From: Bradyrhizobium sp. NAS80.1
GTDB taxonomy: Bacteria; Pseudomonadota; Alphaproteobacteria; Rhizobiales; Xanthobacteraceae
NCBI RefSeq assembly: GCF_001908205.1
Contig: NZ_LGHL01000155.1
Coordinates: forward strand, 1-40,376
Length of the DNA stretch: 40,376 bases
Reading direction: 5' to 3'
Shown here: piece by piece, positions 27,053 to 34,215 of the stretch
Position numbering within the stretch: position 1 is the first letter of the stretch
Layout of the letters: each line of letters starts with the position of its first letter
Notes under the pieces: generated by a model
What the model saw: the letters and a program-made list of their open reading frames with translations, nothing else
What the model was told of the DNA's origin: nothing
Database searches by the model: none
Translations under genes and position numbers: made by a program

Positions 27053-27121
27053 GCCACCCGACGGCCGCCTGCCATTCAGGCAACTTTCAGCACGCGGTGA
27101 TCCCGTAAGCTGGGCAAAGCG
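27053..27121. repeat. Composite repeat: SBP-flanking repeat plus lpxK-end copy
   Basis: Positions 27053-27089 match 28758-28795 at about 33 of 38 positions (one gap). They run directly into 27086-27121, which matches 22149-22184 at 32 of 36. This is the point where two direct repeats meet. The rest of 26899-27217 shows no gene that I can support. Confidence 0.7.
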
Positions 27122-27217
27122 ACTTGTCCGCCGGAGGGGGCATCCCACTCTCATCAAATGGTCATCTGGATGCGCCCCGCCGTAAGGCGTTATCTTCTGC
27201 CTTTCTCCTGCAAACGT

Positions 27218-28463
27218 CTATTTTGCGGAAAGCGCCACCTGCTCGACATGCGCGTCGATAATCGGGCCGAACGCATCCCAATGTTCTCCACCGAAGCGGC
27301 TCATTCGCAGCTGTTCGATCGGGTAAAAATCGGTCGGAGAGGTCTTAACGCGGATTCCGGGACGTAGGGTTTCGACCTCGAAATCAAGATTGGCGACCAC
27401 CTTCATTACGTTGTCGCGTGTGAGATTGTCACCGCAGCGCTTCAGGACTTCGACCAGCCCGGTCGAGAGTGAGTAGGCGGCCAGCGTACCGCTATCGGAT
27501 TTGTCGGCTTCCGGGTAGTACTTTGCCAGGAAAGCGCGGAAGTGCTGCATGCCCGGGTGGCTGTCCCATTGTGGGTCCGTGACATCCATATTGTAGAGAG
27601 CGGTCAGGATGCCCTTGGCATTCTCAAGCCCTGCAGGCTTCAGTACCCCGCCAACAGAGCTGGAGACATTGGTCATGATGTGAACCGGGTGCCAGTCGAG
27701 TTCAGCGAGTTTCCTGATAGCCTGCGCTGCGTATTTCGGCGTAGCGATATTGATGAAGATGTCAGGATTCGCAGTCTTGATCGCCACGACCTCCGAGTCC
27801 ACGGTCGGCGTGCCGACTTCGAAGGGCGCGCTCATGATGACCATGCTGGCGTACTTGTCACCAAGCCGATCCTTTAGACCCAGTATGTAGTCCTTGCCAA
27901 AATCGTCGTTCTGGTAAAGCACGCCGATCTTAGCCGTCGGATGGTGCTCCAGAATGTAGCTTGCGTAGACGCGCGCTTCGGCACGGTAGCTCGGCTGCCA
28001 GCCGATGGTCCATGGGAAGTGCTCGGGGTCGCCCCAGCGCGACGCGCCGCTCGACACGAACAGTTGCGGCACTTTCATCGTATTCATGTACTTCTGGATG
28101 GCGGCGTTGGTGGCGGTCCCGAGTGGAGCAAAGATCAGAAAAACCCCATCGCTCTCGACCAGCTTGCGAGCTTGCTCCACCGTCTTTGGGGGGCTGTAGC
28201 TATCATCGTAAGAGATGAAATTTATCCTGCGTCCGTTGATGCCCCCGCTCTCGTTGATCATCCGAAAATAGGCGCTCATCGTCTTGCCGATGATGCCGTA
28301 GGCCGATGCCGGTCCACTATACGGCACGATGTTGCCGATCTTGATCTCGGTATCGGTGGCACCGGTATCATATTTTCTTCTGTGCAAGTGCGCTGCCATG
28401 ACTGGCAGCCAATAAAATAATGGCGGTCGAAAACGCCGCCAATCGTCGGGCGACGAATGACAT
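27218..28463 (-). pseudogene. ABC-transporter branched-chain-type substrate-binding protein, frameshifted in the signal peptide junction
   Basis: The mature part is a complete Peripla_BP_6 domain (type I fold) of a LivJ-like binding protein: ATDTEIKIGNIVPYSGPASA, DDSYSPPKTVEQARKLVESD, IGVLYQNDDFGKDYILGLK. Its own frame runs open to 28399. A proper signal peptide, MSFVARRLAAFSTAIILLAA ending GSALAQKK, with AGGGAGAA before ATG 28463, lies in another frame and hits TGA at 28368-28370. Removing one A from AAGAAAATATG (28373-28376 on the plus strand) joins QKK to YDTGATD. Without it the protein would not be exported. No permease or ATPase genes are adjacent, so it is an orphan binding protein. Ligand: branched-chain amino acids, amides or aromatic acids cannot be separated by sequence. 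Confidence 0.85.
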
Positions 28464-28721
28464 TTCGCTTCTCCCTATGAATTATTGAAGGTGTCTGCCG
28501 AAGTAGAGGCGACCTATCGTCTCCTCTTCAATACTGAACACCCATTATCTGAGGTTGTCGACCTTTATGAGTGTTGCTTACGCGCGTGTCAGTTCGTCCG
28601 CTCGTCAACATGGCTGACCTTAATTTTCGAAGACAATCGATACGACTCCGATCGGGCACAGGATGACATTTTTGGGAAACGAGCGACGACCCCGTCGGCC
28701 ACAGAACGACATTGCGCTTTC

Positions 28722-28750
28722 ATGAGATGGCGGAATTGGTGGACACGCTT
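28722..28750 (+). tRNA. tRNA-Leu-like 5' fragment (truncated)
   Basis: GAGATGGCGGAATTGGTGGA and the following CACGCT match the 5' acceptor edge and D-arm of bacterial tRNA-Leu (typical TGGCGGAATTGGTAGACGCGC). No anticodon stem, long variable arm or GGTTCGAATCC T-arm follows, so it is not a working tRNA. It may be a scar of integration at a tRNA gene. The remainder of 28464-28757 shows no gene that I support. Confidence 0.5.
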
Positions 28751-28757
28751 TCCGCAT

Positions 28758-28795
28758 GCCACCCCGCCGGCAGCCTGCCATTCAGGCGACGTTCA
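28758..28795. repeat. Right copy of the SBP-flanking direct repeat
   Basis: GCCACCC-CGCCGGCAGCCTGC and CATTCAGGCGACGTTCA match 27053-27089 with four mismatches and one gap. With that copy it brackets the substrate-binding protein gene (27218-28463), next to a tRNA-Leu-like fragment. Confidence 0.7.
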
Positions 28796-28836
28796 TCGCA
28801 CGACTCCTATCGATCTCGGACGATCAGGAGAATTCG

Positions 28837-29142
28837 ATGAAACTGCCGTTCGCGGCCGTCGCCGCCAGCCTCGTGTGTCTGATCATTGCGCCCATGTTTG
28901 CGCAAACGACGCCGCTGGCGGCTCCAACCGGCACGGTGCCGGTTCCCGCGACCAAGCGCGTGACTTGTCTGGCGACGACGAAAAACCTGAAGGGACAGGA
29001 CAGACGCGACCAGATGCAGCTCTGCATGGCGCAGGCGCGGCTCGATTGCCTGAAACAGGCGGTCGATCAGAAGGTCGTTGGCGAGCCCCGGAAGAACTTC
29101 ATCAAGACCTGCGTGGGCGTGGATGGCACGGAACAGCAATAG
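28837..29142 (+). CDS. PsiF-repeat-like secreted protein
   Basis: The product is 101 residues: a signal peptide (MKLPFAAVAASLVCLIIAPMFAQ) and two degenerate PsiF-type repeats, KRVTCLATTKNLKGQDRRDQ with MQLCMAQ and ARLDCLKQAVDQKVVGEPRK with NFIKTCVG. The repeat pattern is Cys, Leu-Lys-Gly or similar, Arg, Met/Ile and Cys about twenty residues on. PsiF of E. coli is induced by phosphate starvation; the function is unknown. ATG 28837 has AGGAG six bases upstream. It is probably periplasmic. Phosphate control here is not supported by any Pho box that I could see. Confidence 0.8.
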   Translation: MKLPFAAVAASLVCLIIAPMFAQTTPLAAPTGTVPVPATKRVTCLATTKNLKGQDRRDQMQLCMAQARLDCLKQAVDQKVVGEPRKNFIKTCVGVDGTEQQ

Positions 29143-29158
29143 CCGCGCGGGCGCGATC

Positions 29159-29386
29159 TCACGGCTGCGGCTTCAGCGCGCCGGGGAAGTGCCGCTGCAA
29201 CACGGCGGTGGGCGTGGCGTAGGCTTCCTGCCGGTCCACGCTCCAGTACTTCAATTCGTCGAGCGGGATCCGCGTGTCGGTGATCGCGCAGCGCACGAAA
29301 GTCCCCGGCGAGATCACGCGGAAATCGCCGTCGAGATACTGCACCTGCGCTTCGCCGTGGCCCGAGGGGCCGAATTTGTTCAGCAC
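29159..29386 (-). CDS. DUF2093 domain-containing protein
   Basis: The product is 75 residues from a GTG start. The conserved pattern of the family is AQVQYLDGDFRVISPGTFVR, CAITDTRIPLDELKYWSVDR and QEAYATP. It has no signal peptide and one or two cysteines, and its role is unknown. In related genomes it commonly lies near xseA and purD, which is also the case here (xseA begins about 3.7 kb away). The product is likely cytosolic. A GGAG element lies about eleven bases upstream of the start. Confidence 0.85.
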   Translation of the reverse strand: MLNKFGPSGHGEAQVQYLDGDFRVISPGTFVRCAITDTRIPLDELKYWSVDRQEAYATPTAVLQRHFPGALKPQP

Positions 29387-29556
29387 GGTCGAAAGTCTCC
29401 GTGGAAGGCCTCTCCGTGGAAAACCCTGGAGGGCACGATGTGTTGGACGGGATGTAGCATAGATAGGGTGGCTTGTCCGCCCGGTAAACCAACCGGTTTG
29501 TGATGTTTTGGTGTCGTTCCCGCATGATAGTGCTCGAGCAAAGGATCGTTGGTCCG

Positions 29557-29626
29557 GAGCATGATCCGGACCCGAAGGGCCGCGTTAGCGCAAAGTGCGC
29601 AGCGGTTTTCCGAAAAGATCATGCTC
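29557..29626. repeat. Dispersed GAGCATGATC...GATCATGCTC palindromic repeat, copy 2
   Basis: The perfect inverted ends GAGCATGATC (29557-29566) and GATCATGCTC (29617-29626) enclose GTGCGCAGCGGTTTTCCG. It is related to 2250-2291 and lies just upstream of the hydrolase-like gene at 29674. Confidence 0.8.
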
Positions 29627-29673
29627 AAACAATGGTCGCCTGCACAGGCCGGTTCCTCATACGGCAGAGTCCG

Positions 29674-30504
29674 ATGCACCTTCGACTGACCGCCCTGTTC
29701 CTGACACTCCTGATGTCGGCCGCGCGCGCCGCGCCCGCGCCTGCGCCGCAGCAGGTCGACATTCCGCTGGCGTCCGGAATCCTGCATGCGCAGCTCTACA
29801 AGCCCGAGGGTGACGGACCGTTTCCGACCGTGATCGCGCTGCACGACTGCGGCGGCCTCGGCAACCATTCCGATCCGGTGCTGCCGCGTTATCGCGACTG
29901 GGTCGAGCGGCTGCTCAAGACCGGCAACGCCGTGCTGCTGCCTGACAGCTACGGCTCGCGCGATCTCGGGCCGCAATGCCGCGTCAAGGAGATGCGCGTC
30001 AAGGCTAGGCGCGAGCGCGTTGCCGACATCGCGGCGTCGCGCGCCTGGCTGATGAAGCAGACCTGGGTGGCGCGCAGCCGCGTCAGCCTGATTGGCTGGG
30101 CACACGGCGCGAGCGCGCTGCTGTGGGCCGTGCGTCCGCAGAGCGCCGCGCGCGATGCGAGCCCTGATTTCCGCGCCGCGATCGCGTTCTATCCGGACTG
30201 CCGGATTTCCGCCGGCCTCGGCTGGAGCACGCGGGTGCCCACCCTGGTGCTGATCGGCGCCAATGACGACGTGTCGTCGCCGCCGGCCTGCCGCCAGATG
30301 GTCGACGGCGCATACGGCCGCAGCGCGCTCGCGCGCATCGTGGTCTATCCCGGCGCCTATCACGATTTCGATCGGGCCAACACGCCGTTGCAAGCGCTCG
30401 CCGGAAGCACCGACGCTGCGGCGCCCGAGCACGGCCATCTCGGTACCGATGCGGACGCGCGTGCGGAGTCGCAGAAGGAAGTCGCGGAGTGGCTGGCGCG
30501 GTGA
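29674..30504 (+). CDS. Dienelactone-hydrolase-like protein lacking a Ser/Cys nucleophile
   Basis: The product is 276 residues, secreted (signal peptide MHLRLTALFLTLLMSAARAA) with an alpha/beta-hydrolase fold. The oxyanion-side motif LHDCGGLG (56-63) and the C-terminal acid and base, GANDD (Asp198/199) and AYHDFD (His230), are where the family has them. The nucleophile elbow reads IGWAHGAS: position 143, normally Ser or Cys in GxSxG/GxCxG, is Ala (codon GCA). The protein may therefore be non-catalytic, or the elbow may differ in this subgroup. Start 29674 precedes the signal peptide; longer frames run through a repeat. Substrate unknown. Confidence 0.82.
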   Translation: MHLRLTALFLTLLMSAARAAPAPAPQQVDIPLASGILHAQLYKPEGDGPFPTVIALHDCGGLGNHSDPVLPRYRDWVERLLKTGNAVLLPDSYGSRDLGPQCRVKEMRVKARRERVADIAASRAWLMKQTWVARSRVSLIGWAHGASALLWAVRPQSAARDASPDFRAAIAFYPDCRISAGLGWSTRVPTLVLIGANDDVSSPPACRQMVDGAYGRSALARIVVYPGAYHDFDRANTPLQALAGSTDAAAPEHGHLGTDADARAESQKEVAEWLAR

Positions 30505-30522
30505 CCGGGCGCTGAAGGTCTC

Positions 30523-30615
30523 GTAGCCCGGATGAGCGCAGCGACATCCGGGAAGGTAGGTCCCGCATATCGCTTCGCTCATAGGGGCTACGCGTCTTCG
30601 CTCCATCCGGGCTAC
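30523..30615. repeat. Dispersed repeat (GTAGCCCGGATGAGCG...CATCCGGGCTAC)
   Basis: Begins GTAGCCCGGATGAGCG and ends CATCCGGGCTAC, with TATCGCTTCGCTCAT in the middle. Shares these modules with 31163-31232. It lies in the 347-base gap after the hydrolase gene; the rest of that gap (to 30851) holds the 64-base repeat and no recognised long gene. Confidence 0.8.
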
Positions 30616-30744
30616 ACGTTGCGAAGCGGGGCCGCCCGAGGAACAACGTCAGGCGGACGGCCCCGCATCGACCACCGCCCTGCACGGAACATGATGGCCG
30701 ACCGTCAATCTACGGATGGCGTGCCGAACCGGTTTCAACATCCG

Positions 30745-30808
30745 GAGCGTTTTCGAGCGAAGTGGATACCGGTTAGCGTAAAGAAAACGCGTCAAAACAA
30801 GAATCTAG
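30745..30808. repeat. 64-base dispersed repeat, copy 2
   Basis: 62 of 64 bases equal the copy at 8613-8676; the two differences are in GGTTAGCGTAAAG (there GGTTCGCGTGAAG). A near-identical pair 22 kb apart suggests recent spread or conservation by gene conversion. Confidence 0.85.
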
Positions 30809-30851
30809 CCGCGCCATAGTTCGACCACGATGTCGATTAAACGCAATCTAC

Positions 30852-31001
30852 ATGCGCAACCGCATTGTCCTCTTCTCCTCCGCACTGGTCGTTTTCACCG
30901 TCGCGATCTTCCTGTTCGAAGCCCATGCCGGCGCTCCGCAGCGCGCGCCCGAGCATTGCGGCTTCTGGACCACGATCGACGCGGGATTGTCCTGCCGCTG
31001 A
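30852..31001 (+). CDS. Small secreted or membrane peptide (49 residues)
   Basis: A short frame starting MRNRIVLFSSALVVFTVAIF followed by LFEAHAGAPQR and ending EHCGFWTTIDAGLSCR. The N-terminus is a good signal peptide or single membrane helix; cleavage after AHA would give a ~23-residue peptide with two cysteines that could pair. No strong ribosome site was found. It lies directly after a dispersed repeat and before another. I believe similar ~50-residue hypotheticals occur in Bradyrhizobium, but I cannot confirm this here. The alternative is a chance frame. Confidence 0.55.
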   Translation: MRNRIVLFSSALVVFTVAIFLFEAHAGAPQRAPEHCGFWTTIDAGLSCR

Positions 31002-31020
31002 AGCGCGCCTTGCTAGTCCC

Positions 31021-31144
31021 GTCATCCTGAGGTGCTCGCGTAGCGAGCCTCGAAGGGCGACGGCCCGGCTGCACCTCGGCCGTCCATCCTTCGAGGCTCA
31101 CCTTGCGATGCGTTCGCATCGCAAGCCTCGCACCTCAGGATGAC
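31021..31144. repeat. Dispersed repeat (GTCATCCTGAGGTGC...GCACCTCAGGATGAC)
   Basis: The perfect ends GTCATCCTGAGGTGC and GCACCTCAGGATGAC are inverted, with inner GCGAGCCTCGAAG / CTTCGAGGCTC. First of three repeat elements in the 443-base gap 31002-31444, which has no recognised gene. Confidence 0.85.
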
Positions 31145-31162
31145 GGAGCTAATGCTCAGTGT

Positions 31163-31232
31163 CGTAGCCCGGATGAGCGAAGCGATATCCGGGGCAATTG
31201 TTCCCGCATATCGCTTCGCTCATGCGGGCTAC
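31163..31232. repeat. Dispersed repeat (GTAGCCCGGATGAGCGAAGC...GCGGGCTAC)
   Basis: Shares GTAGCCCGGATGAGCG, a TATCCGGG module and the CATATCGCTTCGCTCAT module with 30523-30615. Confidence 0.8.
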
Positions 31233-31280
31233 GATCTTCCCGTGTGCGGGAGAGCGCTCCGCACCACCCACACACTGGCT

Positions 31281-31418
31281 GTCATCGCCCGGCCTTGACC
31301 GGGCGATCCAGTATTCCGAGACGTCTGTGATTCATTGAGAAGCCGCGGCGTACTGGATTGCTCGCCGGAGCCTGTCATCGGGCTCGCCGAAGGCGAGACC
31401 CGGTGGCGGGGAATGATG
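31281..31418. repeat. Dispersed repeat (GTCATCGCCCGG...CCGGTGGCGGGGAATGA)
   Basis: Contains the hairpin ATCGCCCGG-CCTTGA-CCGGGCGAT (about 31284-31307) and the paired CAGTATTCCGAGACGTCTGTG / GGCGTACTGGAT modules. It ends near the xseA stop codon (convergent). Confidence 0.75.
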
Positions 31419-31444
31419 TCGAGAGCTGAGCGCCGCCGCCGAGC

Positions 31445-33085
31445 TCAGAACAAACTGCCCTGATCCACCGGCTTGGCCGCGCGCTTCGGCGCGGGCTTGG
31501 CGTCTTGCGCGGCCGGCTTCGATTGTGATGGCGCACGCTTCGTGGCCGGGGCAGGGCGATCCGCATCAGCAGTCGCCGCAACGCGGCCATCCGCAAACTC
31601 GATCTCGAGCCGCGCATTTGGTCCGATCGCGTCGGCCGAATGCAGGGAATGGCCGGCCTCGTCGCGCACCAGCGCGAAACCGCGGGCGAGCACGCTGCGA
31701 TACGACAGGGCCGAGAGCAACTTGCCGCTGTTCTCGACGCGGGCATCTAACCGCTGCAGCAATGTGACAAGCGCGCGGCTGGCGCGTTCGGCAAGACGAT
31801 GCGTGCGCTCGCGCTGGCGGAGAATCGCGTTGCGCTGCGCCTGCGCGTTGGAGAGCTTTGAGGCGCGCAAGCGAATCTCAAGCCCGGCAAAGCGGTCGCG
31901 CCGCTGCCGCAGCAGCGAGCGTGCGGACAGGCCGAGCCGCTCGCCGCACACGGTGAGCCGATGATCGGCCTGCGCGATCTGGCCGTGCAGCACACGCAGC
32001 GTCAGTTTTGCGCTGGCGGCGGTGAATCTGCGGAAATGCGCATGCGTATTGGCCTTGAGCCCGCGGGGCAGGGCAGCGCCTGCCGAATCCAGCCGCTGCC
32101 GTGGGATCGCCAGGAGATCGCCTGCCGCCGGCAGCGCGCGCGCAGCCGCACGCAGCTCGCTGCGGCGGCTCTCATGGGCGCGCTGCCAATAGGCGCGCGT
32201 GCGCCGTGCGAGGTCGGCGACCTCGACGAACAGTTCGCTGCGCACCGGCACCGCCATCTCGGCCGCAGCCGTCGGCGTCGGCGCGCGCTTGTCGGCGACG
32301 AAATCGATCAGCGTGATGTCGGTCTCGTGCCCCACCGCCGAGATCAGCGGGATCATGCTCTCGGCCGCGGCGCGGACCACGATCTCCTCGTTGAACGACC
32401 AGAGGTCCTCCAGCGAGCCGCCGCCGCGCGCGACGATCAGCACGTCGGGACGCGGAATCTTGCCGCCTTCCGGCAGCGCGTTGAAGCCGCGGATCGCGGC
32501 TGCGACCTGCTCGGCCGAGCCTTCGCCCTGCACCTTGACCGGCCACACCAGCACGTGGCGCGGGAAGCGATCCTCGAGCCGATGCAGGATGTCGCGGATC
32601 ACGGCGCCGGTCGGCGAGGTCACGACGCCGATCACCTCCGGCAGCCAGGGCAGGAGCTGTTTTCGCGCCTCGTCGAACAGGCCCTCGGCAGCGAGCTTCT
32701 TCTTGCGCTCCTCCATCAGCGCCATCAGCGCGCCGATGCCGGCCGGCTCCAGCGCCTCGATCACGATCTGGTACTTCGAAGAGCCCGGATAGGTGGTGAG
32801 CTTGCCGGTCGCGATAACCTCGAGCCCTTCCTGGGGCTTGAAGCGCATGCGGCTGTGCACGCCCTTCCAGATCACCGCCTCGATCTTGGCGCTCTCGTCC
32901 TTGAGCGCGAAATAGCAGTGGCCGGAGGAGTGGGGCCCCCGAAAGCCCGAGATCTCGCCGCGGACCCGGACATGGCCAAAGGCGTCCTCGACCGTCCGCT
33001 TCAGGGACAGCGAGAGCTCGGAAACGGTGAATTCGGGCGCGTTGAGCAGTTGTTCCGCAGGCGGCATCGGCAAACGATTCGGCAT
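31445..33085 (-). CDS. xseA: Exodeoxyribonuclease VII large subunit
   Basis: With XseB this forms exonuclease VII, which degrades single-stranded DNA to oligonucleotides in both directions. The product is 546 residues. An N-terminal OB-fold (about 20-120; VRVRGEISGFRGPHSSGHCYFA, split across the domain) precedes the catalytic core VIGVVTSPTGAVIRDI, DVLIVARGGGSLEDLWSFNE and ISAVGHETDITLIDFVADKR-APTPTAAAE. A long coiled-coil region follows (about 270-440) and a basic Ala/Pro/Lys-rich tail. I start at MPNRLPM (33085) since it precedes the conserved EFTVSELS; a much longer reading (to 33862) would run over the divergent hydrolase gene. The ribosome site is weak. xseB is not in the window. Confidence 0.95.
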   Translation of the reverse strand: MPNRLPMPPAEQLLNAPEFTVSELSLSLKRTVEDAFGHVRVRGEISGFRGPHSSGHCYFALKDESAKIEAVIWKGVHSRMRFKPQEGLEVIATGKLTTYPGSSKYQIVIEALEPAGIGALMALMEERKKKLAAEGLFDEARKQLLPWLPEVIGVVTSPTGAVIRDILHRLEDRFPRHVLVWPVKVQGEGSAEQVAAAIRGFNALPEGGKIPRPDVLIVARGGGSLEDLWSFNEEIVVRAAAESMIPLISAVGHETDITLIDFVADKRAPTPTAAAEMAVPVRSELFVEVADLARRTRAYWQRAHESRRSELRAAARALPAAGDLLAIPRQRLDSAGAALPRGLKANTHAHFRRFTAASAKLTLRVLHGQIAQADHRLTVCGERLGLSARSLLRQRRDRFAGLEIRLRASKLSNAQAQRNAILRQRERTHRLAERASRALVTLLQRLDARVENSGKLLSALSYRSVLARGFALVRDEAGHSLHSADAIGPNARLEIEFADGRVAATADADRPAPATKRAPSQSKPAAQDAKPAPKRAAKPVDQGSLF

Positions 33086-33139
33086 TTTGGGGTCAGACCC
33101 GACGTTAAGGATTTTCGCGGCGCGGCGCCAATCCCGGGA

Positions 33140-33179
33140 TTGATCAAAAGAGTACTCTGTGATATAGAGTTCTCTATAT
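33140..33179 (+). promoter_or_regulatory. Predicted promoter with an overlapping 18-base operator palindrome
   Basis: TTGATC (33140-33145), 17 bases, TATAGA (33163-33168) fit a sigma-70-like promoter. A perfect palindrome ATATAGAG-TT-CTCTATAT (33162-33179) overlaps the -10 element, with an extra half-dyad ACTCT (33154-33158). It faces the hydrolase operon that ends with a winged-helix regulator, a plausible autoregulator. Confidence 0.55.
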
Positions 33180-33205
33180 GCGGTAAGATCAACGGAGTTT
33201 GCGCC

Positions 33206-34215
33206 ATGGCGATGCAGTTCCTGCGAGGTGCTCTGAGCTTGCTGAAATGGGGCCTGTGCGCGGCCGGCGCCATGGCACTGCTGTTGACCGCCCTGATCGC
33301 GACGCCGCTGGAGCGGCCCGCGGAGCTGCGCTCCGTATCGGCCTCCGTGAAAGGTGTCGACATGTCGACCCTGCCGGCGCTGGAGCGCTTCCAGGCCCGC
33401 GACGGCACCTGGCTCGGTTATCGCCATTACGCGCCGAGCGGCGCCGCCACCGGGCGTGGTGCCATCTTCATCCATGGCTCTGCCGGCTCCTCCGGCACGA
33501 TCAACCACGCGCTGACCGCGGCGCTCGCTGCGCGCGGCGTCGAGACCTGGGCGCTCGACATGCGCGGCCACGGTGCCTCCGGCACGCGCGGCGATATCGG
33601 CTATGTCGGCCAGCTCGAGGACGACCTCGTCGACTTCGTCGCGCAGGTCCGCAAGGCCACGCCCGATCTGCCGCTGACCCTGATCGGCCATTCCGCCGGC
33701 GCCGGCTTCTCGCTCCGCGTCGCCGCGACGCCGATCGTGCGGGATCTGTTCGTCCGTACCGTGCTGGTCGCGCCCTATCTCGCTACGACGCACCGACCAA
33801 CAGGCCGCATTCCGGTGGCTGGGCCAATGCCGATCTGCCGCGCCTCTTCGGGCTCGCCACACTACGCAAGCTCGGCATCGATTGCTGCTCGCAGCTTCCG
33901 GTGCTCGCCTTCGCCGTGCCCCCGAACTCCGAGCGGTTTCTGGTCGCGACCTATTCGGATCGCCTCATGCGTAACTTTGCGACACGCGGCTACCGCCTCG
34001 ATCTGCCGGCGGTGACGCATCCGCTCACGATCTTCGGTGGCGCCGAGGACGAGATGATGGTCTCCGACAAATATGCCGAGACCGTGCAGGCCATTAAGCC
34101 ATCCGTCGACGTCAAGGTGATCGAGGGCGTCAACCACATGGGCATAGTCACCAACCCGAAGGCGGTTTCCACCATCGCCGAAGACGTGGCAACGCGCGGG
34201 AGTGGGCAGTCATGA
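33206..34215 (+). pseudogene. Alpha/beta hydrolase with one-base deletion
   Basis: The combined product is ~335 residues. An N-terminal membrane anchor (about 8-32) precedes an alpha/beta-hydrolase (lysophospholipase/Hydrolase_4 type): FIHGSAGSSG (88-97), LDMRGHGASGTRGD (117-130) and the nucleophile elbow IGHSAGAGFS with Ser163. After VLVAPYL (192) the frame breaks: ...CTCGCTAC... at 33779-33786 lacks one G relative to an expected CTCGGCTAC. The other frame continues YDAPTNRPHSGGWANADLPR and carries the acid and base, FGGAEDEMM and EGVNHMG, to 34215. ATG 33206 has CGGAG upstream. As read, it ends in a truncated, probably inactive protein. Whether the deletion is real is open. The end overlaps the next gene (ATGA). 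Confidence 0.85.

Noticed and set aside
26788..27075. 95-codon minus-strand frame downstream of the kinase
   Set aside because: It overlaps the C-terminal kinase domain and then runs into repeat sequence; no ribosome site or family signature.
28700..28836. Complete tRNA-Leu gene
   Set aside because: Only the acceptor edge and D-arm are recognisable; anticodon, variable and T arms are absent.
28485..29222. Plus-strand frame spanning the gap and the PsiF-like gene
   Set aside because: It is in the wrong frame for the secreted PsiF-like protein, crosses the tRNA-like fragment, and shows no family pattern.
31961..33205. Extension of the hydrolase frame upstream across xseA
   Set aside because: Only the part from 33206 shows hydrolase motifs; the rest is the shadow of xseA.
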